From contig JAFVFM010000026.1 of the NCBI GenBank assembly GCA_017475415.1, forward strand, positions 1-5,980: 5,980 nucleotides of DNA. The letters are read 5' to 3'. The DNA comes from Solobacterium sp. (GTDB taxonomy: Bacteria > Bacillota_I > Bacilli_A > Erysipelotrichales > Erysipelotrichaceae). Shown piece by piece: positions 1-5,980 of this stretch. Positions within the stretch are counted from its first letter, which is position 1. Every line of letters begins with the position of its first letter. Both the position numbers and the translations under genes were made by a program. The notes beneath the pieces were generated by a model that worked only from the letters and a program-made list of their open reading frames with translations, searched no databases and was not told the origin of the DNA.

Positions 1-532
1 TGGAGGCTTCACAAGCAGCTAATAATTCTTCTTCGCTTTTTCCTTTTACATCTAATACATAAACTGTATGTAACATGGTTGTATCAGGATAGCCGGCCTT
101 ATCTAATTGTTCTTGGTAGCCTAATGCTTTTAATGTATTAATAATATAGCGATTATCATAGCCATTTTCTATTGGTTCGCCATATACATCATATTCTCTG
201 TCTTCAACATATGGATCAATTTTAAAGCACATGCCACCTTCTAATTTTATTTGTTGGACGATGGCTTGTGTAAAGCTTTTTAAAACATCCTTATTGTTGA
301 AGTCTATAAGCAAACCACGTGGTGCATAATACATCTTAAAAGCTTTGAAAAAGTTTTTATATAAAACCATAGCAGCAGCTACGATTGTGTCATTTTCCTT
401 CCAACCCCAAAAATGATGGCCCCAACCATTCTCTTCTTTTACTTTAGCCCAAGCAGAGCTTTGTTGGAAAGAAGTAAGTGGATGGGTATAAGAATAAGAA
501 TCGAATTCTTTGGCTGTCATTTCTACTAACAT
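1..532 (-). CDS. FemAB/MurM-family peptidoglycan bridge aminoacyltransferase (N-terminal part)
   Basis: The reading frame runs off the window start; 177 residues are visible, about half of a usual FemA/FemX/MurM protein (roughly 340-420 residues). Translation shows the family's N-terminal pattern: FQQSSAWAKVKEENGW at residues 22-37, the hallmark PRGLLIDF at 71-78, and a FKIDPY segment at 103-108, followed by the usual 'leucine-gly-tyr' region and a VLDVKGKSEEELL stretch at 159-171. Members of this family use aminoacyl-tRNA to add amino acids to the stem-peptide lysine of lipid-linked peptidoglycan precursors on the cytoplasmic side of the membrane, building the interpeptide bridge. Which amino acid is added cannot be told from this fragment. 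The ATG at 532 is chosen because AAGGAG lies 7 nt upstream; a second in-frame ATG at 520 has no such site. The gene is transcribed divergently from the nrd genes. The family call is firm; the subfamily (FemX, MurM or other) is open. Confidence 0.87.
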   Translation of the reverse strand, partial: MLVEMTAKEFDSYSYTHPLTSFQQSSAWAKVKEENGWGHHFWGWKENDTIVAAAMVLYKNFFKAFKMYYAPRGLLIDFNNKDVLKSFTQAIVQQIKLEGGMCFKIDPYVEDREYDVYGEPIENGYDNRYIINTLKALGYQEQLDKAGYPDTTMLHTVYVLDVKGKSEEELLAACEAS

Positions 533-539
533 AACGGTA

Positions 540-545
540 CTCCTT
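540..545 (-). promoter_or_regulatory. Ribosome binding site of the FemAB-family gene
   Basis: Read on the minus strand this is AAGGAG, separated by 7 nt from the ATG at 532. It supports that start over the internal ATG at 520. Confidence 0.8.
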
Positions 546-555
546 ACGTCACATG

Positions 556-564
556 ATTATAGCA
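556..564 (-). promoter_or_regulatory. Extended -10 promoter element of the FemAB-family gene
   Basis: On the minus strand the sequence is TGCTATAAT: a perfect TATAAT hexamer (556-561) with the TGn extension used by vegetative sigma factors when the -35 is weak. No good TTGACA match lies 16-18 bp upstream, where the strand is a T-rich run, so the extension probably compensates. Transcription would start near 549, leaving a leader of about 17 nt that carries the AAGGAG site. This is inferred from motif and spacing only. Confidence 0.6.
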
Positions 565-638
565 CGGAAAGAATAAAGAAAACAGAAACAAAAAGGTTGA
601 AAAAAAGGACAATTTAGGGGAAATGAATAAGAAAAAAT

Positions 639-652
639 TTTCATGAATGAAA
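639..652. repeat. 14-bp inverted repeat, possible operator
   Basis: TTTCAT and ATGAAA face each other across a GA spacer, giving a 14-bp dyad about 45 bp upstream of the proposed nrdA -10 box. Size and position suit a protein-binding site, but a short dyad in AT-rich DNA can arise by chance. It matches no operator I can name. Confidence 0.3.
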
Positions 653-666
653 TAAGAGTATATCAG

Positions 667-695
667 TCAACAAGCCAGATTTATTTATATATAAT
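667..695 (+). promoter_or_regulatory. Candidate sigma-70-type promoter of the nrdA operon
   Basis: A perfect TATAAT lies at 690-695. Seventeen bp upstream is TCAACA (667-672), a 4/6 match to TTGACA. Transcription would start near 702, giving a leader of about 26 nt that contains the nrdA ribosome binding site. The -10 overlaps the downstream copy of a repeated 12-mer (690-701), so a factor bound there could block initiation. The promoter is inferred from sequence. Confidence 0.55.
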
Positions 696-713
696 AGTTA
701 AGTCAATTTGAGG

Positions 714-719
714 AAGGAG
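714..719 (+). promoter_or_regulatory. Ribosome binding site that decides the nrdA start
   Basis: AAGGAG lies 8 nt upstream of the ATG at 728. An in-frame GTG at 719 overlaps this site and would have no properly spaced ribosome binding site of its own, so ATG 728 is taken as the start. Confidence 0.85.
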
Positions 720-727
720 TGAGGAAA

Positions 728-3238
728 ATGGAGATTATTAAGCGTAGTGGAAGTAAACAAAAATATAATATTTCCAAAATAGAAAATGCGGTAAAGAAGG
801 CTTTTATCGCGACGAAAACAAATGTTGAGGAAAAAGATATACATAAGATTGCGAAGGAAGTAGAAAAGAAAATCGAAAAAAAGGACGCAGTTAATGTAGA
901 AGAAATACAAGATTTAGTAGAAGAAGGATTAATGAAGGCTGGTTACTTTGCGGCAGCGAAGAGTTATATCCTGTACCGTGAAAGACGCTCACAAATACGT
1001 GCTACTTTAGACCGTATTGTGAATACCTTTCAAAAGAAGAATGATATACGTAAGGCCTTAGAAAAAATAGAAAAGGATTATCCTGCAGAAATCTATCCGA
1101 TGGATAAATTGGCAGATAAATATTTTTCTTTTGTCAAAGAAGGGCAGGCAGATAGTGATTTGTTGCCATTATTAATCCGTGCAGCTGTTGAATTAACAAC
1201 ACAAGAAACGCCAGATTGGGAGTTTATTGCGGCACGTATCTTGTTAGTGAAATTCCAAAGAGAATTAGCTTTATATGATAAAACAGAAAGCTTCTATGAG
1301 AAGGTGAAGAAACTTGTTCATGATGGGCTATATGGGGAATATATTCTCAAGAAGTATTCGGAAAAAGAATTAAATGAAGCAGCTACATTTATTGAACCAA
1401 AAAGAGATTATTTATTTAATTACTCTGGTTTACAATTGGTTTTAAAGCGCTATGTGATTGTTGACCATAGTCATCATCCTTTAGAAACACCACAAGAAAT
1501 GTATTTAGGTATCGCTCTACATTTAGCCATTAATGAAAAAAAGAATCGTATGGAATGGGTAAAACGCTTCTATGATATGTTATCCACAATGAAGGTAACG
1601 ATGGCTACACCAACCTTAAGTAATGCCCGTAAGCCATATCATCAATTAAGTTCTTGCTTTATTGATACAGTACCAGATTCATTAGATGGTATTTATCGTT
1701 CTATTGATAATTTCGCAAAAGTATCGAAGTTAGGTGGAGGTATGGGAATGTACTTTGGTAAAGTGCGTTCTAAAGGCTCTACCATTCGCGGTTTTGAAGG
1801 AGCAGCAGGTGGAGTAATACGATGGATTCGTTTAGCTAACGATACAGCTGTAGCAGTAGATCAATTAGGCGTAAGACAAGGTGCTTGTGCAGTTTATTTA
1901 GATGTATGGCATAAAGACTTACCAGAATTCTTAAATATTCGCACAAACAATGGGGATGATCGTTTAAAGGCACATGATGTCTTCCCAGCTGTATGTTATC
2001 CAGATTACTTTTGGCAACAAGCTAGAGATAATATAAATGGGGATTGGTATCTTTTTGATCCACATGAAATCAAAGAGAAGAAAGGCTATTGCCTAGAAGA
2101 TAGTTATGGAGATGAGTGGAAGGAAAAATATTTAGATTGTATTCAGGATCCAGCGATTTCTAAGCGTGTCTTACCAATCAAAGAAGTCATTCGTTTAGTG
2201 ATTAAATCGGCAGTAGAAACAGGAACACCATTTGTCTTCAATCGTGATATTGTAAATAAAATGAATCCAAATGGGGATAAGGGCATCATTTATTGTAGTA
2301 ACTTATGCACAGAGATTGCACAAAATATGTCCGCTATTGAATTACAATCACAAGAAATAGTCGATGTAGATGGAGAAAAGGTTGTGGTTACAACAACCAA
2401 ACCAGGTGACTTTGTGGTATGTAATTTGGCTTCATTAACCTTAGGGCGCTTAAATGTAAATAGCGATAAGGAAATGAAGGAAACCATACAATCGGTAGTT
2501 AGAGCTTTAGATAATGTTATTGATATTAACTTATTCCCACTACCATATGCTAAGGTAAATAATAGTAAATATAGACCAATAGGATTAGGCGTAAGCGGCT
2601 ATCATCATATGTTAGCGAAAAATGGTATATCTTGGGAATCGGATAAACATTTAGAATTCGCCGATAAGGTATTTGAAAAGATTAATTATTATGCGATTGA
2701 AGCATCTATGGAAATCGCTAAAGAAAAAGGGAAATATTCTTTGTTTAAAGGTTCTGATTGGGATACGGGTGCATATTTTGAAAAGAGAAATTATGATACA
2801 GAAAAGTGGAAGGAATTAGCGAAGGATGTACATAAATATGGTTTACGTAATGGGTATTTGATGGCCATCGCACCTACATCGAGCACTTCCATTATTTCTG
2901 GTACTACAGCTGGCTTAGATCCGATTATGAATCGTTATTTCTTGGAAGAAAAGAAAGATGGTTTAATTCCTAGATTGGCGCCAGAATTATCGCCTAAGAC
3001 ATATTTCTTATATAAAAATGCGCATTATATTGATCAATCATGGTCCGTTAAAGCCGGCGGTATTCGCCAAAGACATGTTGATCAAGCAATGTCGATGAAT
3101 TTATATATTACAAATGACTATACTTTTAGAAAAATATTGAATCTATATATCTTGGCTTGGGAGTGTGGTGTAAAAACTTTATATTATGTACGCTCTAAAA
3201 GCTTAGAAGTAGAAGAATGTGAAGCATGTTCAGCATAA
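728..3238 (+). CDS. nrdA: Class I (Ia-type) ribonucleoside-diphosphate reductase, alpha subunit
   Basis: This 836-residue protein is the catalytic subunit that reduces ribonucleoside diphosphates to deoxyribonucleotides in the cytoplasm, working with the NrdB radical subunit encoded next. Residues 1 to about 88 form a single ATP-cone (KRSGSKQKYN at 5-14), the site where ATP activates and dATP inhibits in this family. The core shows every expected catalytic residue: Cys310 in QLSSCF and Cys565 in VVCNLASL form the redox pair, Asn525, Cys527 and Glu529 in SNLCTEI form the radical loop, PTSSTS lies at 716-721, and Tyr819-Tyr820 in LYYVR form the radical-transfer pair. The protein ends in ECEACSA, whose Cys831 and Cys834 would be the swinging thiols re-reduced by thioredoxin. 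It is longer than E. coli NrdA (761 residues); part of the excess is about 15 extra residues between Cys527 and Cys565. No intein, intron or frameshift is seen. A diphosphate rather than triphosphate substrate is inferred from pairing with NrdB. Confidence 0.96.
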   Translation: MEIIKRSGSKQKYNISKIENAVKKAFIATKTNVEEKDIHKIAKEVEKKIEKKDAVNVEEIQDLVEEGLMKAGYFAAAKSYILYRERRSQIRATLDRIVNTFQKKNDIRKALEKIEKDYPAEIYPMDKLADKYFSFVKEGQADSDLLPLLIRAAVELTTQETPDWEFIAARILLVKFQRELALYDKTESFYEKVKKLVHDGLYGEYILKKYSEKELNEAATFIEPKRDYLFNYSGLQLVLKRYVIVDHSHHPLETPQEMYLGIALHLAINEKKNRMEWVKRFYDMLSTMKVTMATPTLSNARKPYHQLSSCFIDTVPDSLDGIYRSIDNFAKVSKLGGGMGMYFGKVRSKGSTIRGFEGAAGGVIRWIRLANDTAVAVDQLGVRQGACAVYLDVWHKDLPEFLNIRTNNGDDRLKAHDVFPAVCYPDYFWQQARDNINGDWYLFDPHEIKEKKGYCLEDSYGDEWKEKYLDCIQDPAISKRVLPIKEVIRLVIKSAVETGTPFVFNRDIVNKMNPNGDKGIIYCSNLCTEIAQNMSAIELQSQEIVDVDGEKVVVTTTKPGDFVVCNLASLTLGRLNVNSDKEMKETIQSVVRALDNVIDINLFPLPYAKVNNSKYRPIGLGVSGYHHMLAKNGISWESDKHLEFADKVFEKINYYAIEASMEIAKEKGKYSLFKGSDWDTGAYFEKRNYDTEKWKELAKDVHKYGLRNGYLMAIAPTSSTSIISGTTAGLDPIMNRYFLEEKKDGLIPRLAPELSPKTYFLYKNAHYIDQSWSVKAGGIRQRHVDQAMSMNLYITNDYTFRKILNLYILAWECGVKTLYYVRSKSLEVEECEACSA

Positions 3239-3242
3239 GGAG
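3237..3242 (+). promoter_or_regulatory. nrdB ribosome binding site overlapping the nrdA stop codon
   Basis: AAGGAG begins inside the TAA stop of nrdA (3236-3238) and lies 6 nt before the ATG at 3249. A ribosome finishing nrdA would sit on this site, which suggests translational coupling and balanced subunit output. It also favours ATG 3249 over an upstream in-frame ATG at 3219. Confidence 0.8.
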
Positions 3243-3248
3243 AAAAAT

Positions 3249-4298
3249 ATGACAAATGATGCATTAATAAGAAGACCATTATTCAATCCTCAAGGGGATG
3301 TTGAAGTAAGTAAAAGAAGAATGATTAATGGTAATACAACAAACCTCAACGACTTTAATAATATGAAATATCCTTGGGTTAAGGATTGGTATAGACAGGC
3401 AATGAATAATTTCTGGGTACCAGAAGAAATTAATTTAGGCCAAGATGTGAAAGACTATCCTAATTTACCAACTGCTGAAAGAAGAGCCTACGATAAAATT
3501 CTTTCTTTCCTTATTTTCTTGGATTCTGTACAAACAGCTAACTTACCAAATGTGAGTGCCTATATTACAGCGAATGAAGTGAATTTGTGTTTAAATATAC
3601 AAACCTTCCAAGAAGCGGTGCATTCGCAAAGCTATAGCTATATGTTAGATACCATATGCCAACCACATGAAAGAGATGAGATTCTTTTCCAATGGAAGGA
3701 TGATAAGCATTTACTAAAAAGAAATGAATTCATTGGTGGTTTATATAATGAATTTGTAGAAAAAAGAGATCCATATACTTTGGCTAAGACTTGTGTAGCG
3801 AATTATATATTAGAAGGTGTATATTTCTATTCTGGTTTTATGTTTTTCTACAATCTAGCAAGAAATAACTTGATGCCAGGTTCAGCACAAGAAATACGTT
3901 ATATTAATCGTGACGAAAATACACACTTGTGGTTATTCCGTAATATCTTACTCGAATTACAAAAAGAACAACCTGAATTATTTACACCTGAGTTAAATGA
4001 GGAATACCGTGCTATGATTAAAGAAGGTGCAGAGCAAGAGATTGCCTGGGGCCAATACGCAATTGGTGATGGCGTACAGGGATTAACCAAACAAATGATA
4101 ACGGACTACATCCAATATTTAGGTAATCTAAGATGTAGACAAATTCATCTTGATCCAATTTATGAAGGCCATGAAGAAGAGCCGGAATCTATGGGTTGGG
4201 TATCTCAATATGCAGATGCGAATATGATTAAGACAGACTTCTTTGAAGCACGTTCCACTGCATACGCAAAAGCAGGAGCGATTGAAGACGATCTCTAA
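3249..4298 (+). CDS. nrdB: Class I (Ia-type) ribonucleoside-diphosphate reductase, beta (radical) subunit
   Basis: This 349-residue ferritin-like protein makes and stores the tyrosyl radical that NrdA needs. All six dimetal ligands of the family can be placed: Asp92 (FLDSVQ), Glu122 and His125 (FQEAVHSQSY), Glu189 (ILEGVYFY), Glu223 and His226 (RDENTHL). The radical tyrosine is Tyr129, four residues after His125 as in E. coli (His118, Tyr122), and the 34-residue gap between the third and fifth carboxylates also matches E. coli NrdB. The C-terminus (TDFFEARSTAYAKAGAIEDDL region, 329-349) is the flexible tail that docks on NrdA; Tyr339 is the likely counterpart of the tail tyrosine in the radical-transfer path. 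The presence of the tyrosine argues against the tyrosine-less class Ic type, and no nrdI or nrdH is seen nearby, which argues against class Ib. The metal (iron or manganese) cannot be read from sequence. It lies 10 bp after nrdA. Confidence 0.96.
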   Translation: MTNDALIRRPLFNPQGDVEVSKRRMINGNTTNLNDFNNMKYPWVKDWYRQAMNNFWVPEEINLGQDVKDYPNLPTAERRAYDKILSFLIFLDSVQTANLPNVSAYITANEVNLCLNIQTFQEAVHSQSYSYMLDTICQPHERDEILFQWKDDKHLLKRNEFIGGLYNEFVEKRDPYTLAKTCVANYILEGVYFYSGFMFFYNLARNNLMPGSAQEIRYINRDENTHLWLFRNILLELQKEQPELFTPELNEEYRAMIKEGAEQEIAWGQYAIGDGVQGLTKQMITDYIQYLGNLRCRQIHLDPIYEGHEEEPESMGWVSQYADANMIKTDFFEARSTAYAKAGAIEDDL

Positions 4299-4300
4299 GA

Positions 4301-4306
4301 AAGGAG
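4301..4306 (+). promoter_or_regulatory. Ribosome binding site of tldD
   Basis: AAGGAG lies 5 nt before the ATG at 4312, just after the nrdB stop codon. The 13-bp gap leaves no room for a terminator or a full promoter, so tldD is presumably read from the nrd transcript. The site rules out the upstream in-frame ATG at 4243, which is inside nrdB. Confidence 0.8.
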
Positions 4307-4311
4307 AAGGC

Positions 4312-5700
4312 ATGTTACAACAAGAACAATTAGAAAGATACTTATCTCTTTGTATGAAAAGTGAAGCAGACTTTGCGGAAATCTATGAAGAAGATGAAGT
4401 ATCAGAAAACATTTCCATGTTGAATGGAAAGGTAGAAACAGTTACACAAAACACTTTGGCTGGTATAGGTATACGTTTGTATAAGGGATTACAATCTGTA
4501 TATGCTTACGCAAATGAAGAAAGTGATGAAGTAATCCTTCCTTTGATAGAAGACTTAGTCAATGCCTTAGGAAAAAAGGAAGAAGGACCATCAGTAGAAT
4601 TAAAACGTGTTGAATATGAAAACCGCCATCCAATACAAATTGACTTTGAAAATGTATCTTTAGAAGATAAGGCAAATTTATTAGTAAGAGCGAGTGATGC
4701 CGCAATGGCAGTAGATAAGCGCATTGTAAAAGTGCAGGCTAAGCTATTGAATGTTAACCAAAAGGTACAGATTTCTAATAGTGATGGCAGATTAATTGGT
4801 GATACACGTGTACGTACACGCATTTATGTGGATGCCTATAGTCAAGAAGGAGATAATTTCCAAAGTGGCTCGCACTATCCAGGTGCTTCTATGGGTTTAG
4901 AATTCTATGAACAAACTACACCAGAAAGTGTGGGTCAAGAAGCAGCACGTACTGCTTTAGTGAATCTAGAAGCTAGGGATTGCCCAAGTGGTAAGATGCC
5001 TGTTGTAATTGATAATGCCTTTGGTGGGGTGATTTTCCATGAGGCTTGTGGACATGCTTTAGAAGCGACTTCGGTTGCGAAGAATCAAAGTGTTTTCGCA
5101 GGTAAAAAAGGACAAAGAATTGCTAGCGATCGTGTAACAGCAGTAGATGATGGAACGATACCAAATGCTTGGGGTTCTCAAAATATAGATGATGAAGGAA
5201 ATTTCCAACAAAGACGTGTATTAATTAAGGATGGTATTTTAACTTCCTATATGATAGATCGCTTAAATGGAAGAAGAATGGGGGAAGAGTCAACCTCTTC
5301 TTCTAGAAGGCAATCCTATAAATTTGAACCTACTTCCCGTATGAGTAATACCTTTATTTGTGAAGGAGACTCTACTTTTGAAGAATTATTTAAAGGCATA
5401 TCTAAGGGGCTTTATGCAAAGAAGATGGGTGGAGGTTCGGTTAATCCACAAACGGGTGAATTTAACTTTGCGGTACAAGAAGGCTATATGATTGAAAATG
5501 GTAAGATTGCCTATCCTGTAAAAGGTGCTTCTTTAATTGGTAATGGTGCAGAAATCTTATTAAATATCGAAAAGGTTTGTAATAATTTAGCTAGAGGTCA
5601 GGGAATGTGTGGCTCACGTAGTGGCTCTATTCCAACAGATGTGGGACAACCTGCAATTCTGGTATCTTCAATTACTGTGGGAGGTACAACAAATGAATAA
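4312..5700 (+). CDS. tldD: TldD zinc metalloprotease subunit (TldD/PmbA, U62 family)
   Basis: This 462-residue protein is close in length to E. coli TldD (481). The zinc-protease motif HExxxH is present as HEACGH at residues 243-248, within a FGGVIFHEACGHALEAT block typical of TldD. Cys433 in GMCGS is the expected third zinc ligand near the C-terminus. Other family landmarks are SRMSNTF (342-348), the KMGGGSVNP loop (371-379) and the closing VGQPAILVSSITVGGT segment (444-459). No signal peptide or membrane segment is seen, so it should be cytoplasmic. In characterised systems TldD pairs with TldE to cleave unfolded or modified peptides, for example leader removal from microcin B17 and degradation of the CcdA antitoxin. 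The native substrate here is unknown and no peptide precursor gene is visible in the window. The gene follows nrdB by 13 bp and overlaps tldE by 8 bp. Confidence 0.94.
   Translation: MLQQEQLERYLSLCMKSEADFAEIYEEDEVSENISMLNGKVETVTQNTLAGIGIRLYKGLQSVYAYANEESDEVILPLIEDLVNALGKKEEGPSVELKRVEYENRHPIQIDFENVSLEDKANLLVRASDAAMAVDKRIVKVQAKLLNVNQKVQISNSDGRLIGDTRVRTRIYVDAYSQEGDNFQSGSHYPGASMGLEFYEQTTPESVGQEAARTALVNLEARDCPSGKMPVVIDNAFGGVIFHEACGHALEATSVAKNQSVFAGKKGQRIASDRVTAVDDGTIPNAWGSQNIDDEGNFQQRRVLIKDGILTSYMIDRLNGRRMGEESTSSSRRQSYKFEPTSRMSNTFICEGDSTFEELFKGISKGLYAKKMGGGSVNPQTGEFNFAVQEGYMIENGKIAYPVKGASLIGNGAEILLNIEKVCNNLARGQGMCGSRSGSIPTDVGQPAILVSSITVGGTTNE
5680..5685 (+). promoter_or_regulatory. tldE ribosome binding site inside the end of tldD
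   Basis: GGAGGT lies 7 nt before the ATG at 5693, within the final codons of tldD. Together with the 8-bp gene overlap it indicates coupled translation of the two protease subunits. Confidence 0.75.
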
Positions 5701-5980
5701 ACAAGCATGGATTGATTATGCCTTAAAAGAAGGCTTTGAAAGTTTTGAAATCTATCAATCACATAATAAAGAAAAAGTTGTGAGTTGGTATGAAGGCGAA
5801 ATGGAAAGCTATGTAACTAGCCGTGTAACAGGTACTTCTTTGCGTGGTATTTATCAAGGGAAAATGGTTAACCAAGCAATGGAAGAAGTGGGAGACGATA
5901 ATAAAGAAAAAATCATCGCTAGTATGATTGAACAAGCTAAGGCGATTACTTCTGAGGATAAACAGGACTTACGCAAACCA
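5693..5980 (+). CDS. tldE: TldE/PmbA protease partner subunit (N-terminal part)
   Basis: The frame opens 8 bp before the tldD stop and runs off the window end; 96 residues are visible, about a fifth of a usual PmbA/TldE protein (about 440-450). The visible part begins MNKQAWIDYALKEGFESFEI, followed by a strand-rich stretch with YEGEMESYVTSRVTGTSLRG at 33-52. This resembles the N-terminal domain of the family, as in the preceding gene (there FAEIYEEDEV, then IGIRLYKG). TldE lacks its own metal site and forms a heterodimer with TldD that shapes the substrate channel. The assignment rests on the fold-like pattern and on the position directly after tldD; the metal-site region lies outside the window, so absence of HExxxH cannot be checked here. 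A second TldD copy is a less likely alternative. Confidence 0.85.
   Translation, partial: MNKQAWIDYALKEGFESFEIYQSHNKEKVVSWYEGEMESYVTSRVTGTSLRGIYQGKMVNQAMEEVGDDNKEKIIASMIEQAKAITSEDKQDLRKP

Larger units (their letters stand above)
533..727. other. Divergent intergenic region between the FemAB-family gene and nrdA
   Basis: This 195-bp AT-rich stretch separates two divergent genes. It carries a candidate promoter for each direction, a 14-bp inverted repeat (639-652), and two related 12-mers 31 bp apart (659-670 and 690-701). No terminator is expected because both genes point outward, and none is seen. Two tiny reading frames (623-646 and 643-711) are present but do not look translated. I see no recognisable riboswitch or RNA gene. 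Confidence 0.75.

Noticed and set aside
654..701. Canonical NrdR boxes upstream of nrdA
   Set aside because: The best alignments match only about 7 of 16 consensus positions; the spacing hint is reported separately but I do not annotate NrdR boxes.
623..711. Mini reading frames upstream of nrdA (MNKKKFS at 623-646, and 22 codons at 643-711) as a leader peptide or attenuator
   Set aside because: Neither has a properly spaced ribosome binding site, and both begin upstream of the proposed transcription start near 702, so they would not be on the mRNA.
719..727. GTG at 719 as the nrdA start, adding three residues
   Set aside because: It overlaps the AAGGAG that serves the ATG at 728 and has no spaced ribosome binding site of its own.
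698..910. Minus-strand 70-codon frame, rich in Phe, Ile and Leu
   Set aside because: It is antisense to the Lys-rich start of nrdA, and its hydrophobic look is simply the complement of Lys codons. It has no supporting start context.
3219..3248. ATG at 3219 as the nrdB start
   Set aside because: It lies within the last codons of nrdA without a good ribosome binding site, whereas ATG 3249 has AAGGAG 6 nt upstream and gives a normal N-terminus.
4243..4311. ATG at 4243 as the tldD start
   Set aside because: It would overlap nrdB by 56 bp; ATG 4312 has AAGGAG 5 nt upstream and begins the normal TldD N-terminus.
4299..4311. Terminator or separate promoter between nrdB and tldD
   Set aside because: The 13-bp gap has no hairpin or T-run and is mostly taken up by the tldD ribosome binding site.
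4506..4823. Minus-strand 105-codon frame inside tldD
   Set aside because: It lies wholly antisense to a strongly supported gene and shows no recognisable domain.

Overview
The window is AT-rich bacterial chromosomal DNA with tightly packed genes and strong AAGGAG-type ribosome binding sites. Together with a FemAB/MurM-type peptidoglycan cross-bridge enzyme, this points to a low-GC Gram-positive (Bacillota/Firmicutes). An Erysipelotrichia-like or clostridial host is a plausible guess, but the sequence alone does not settle it. I see no mobile element, phage gene, CRISPR array, tRNA or rRNA. All five genes look intact apart from the two cut by the window ends.

Layout: (1) Positions 1-532, minus strand, hold the N-terminal 177 residues of a FemAB-family aminoacyltransferase. 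(2) Positions 533-727 are a divergent intergenic region with a well-placed promoter for each side and some small symmetric or repeated motifs. (3) Positions 728-3238 (+) encode the large (alpha) subunit of a class I ribonucleotide reductase, NrdA. It has one N-terminal ATP-cone, all expected active-site residues and a very short C-terminal CxxC tail. (4) Positions 3249-4298 (+) encode the radical-bearing small (beta) subunit, NrdB, with a full set of metal ligands and the radical tyrosine. (5) Positions 4312-5700 (+) encode the zinc metalloprotease TldD. (6) Positions 5693-5980 (+) hold the N-terminal 96 residues of its partner TldE/PmbA, which continues beyond the window.

The four plus-strand genes have gaps of 10 bp, 13 bp and an 8-bp overlap, with no terminator between them, so they probably form one transcription unit, nrdA-nrdB-tldD-tldE. 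NrdA and NrdB together make deoxyribonucleotides. TldD and TldE together form a peptide-trimming protease. Why the two pairs share a transcript is not explained by known function and is the most interesting contextual point. Otherwise this is an ordinary housekeeping region, and I found no convincing evidence of an undescribed system.
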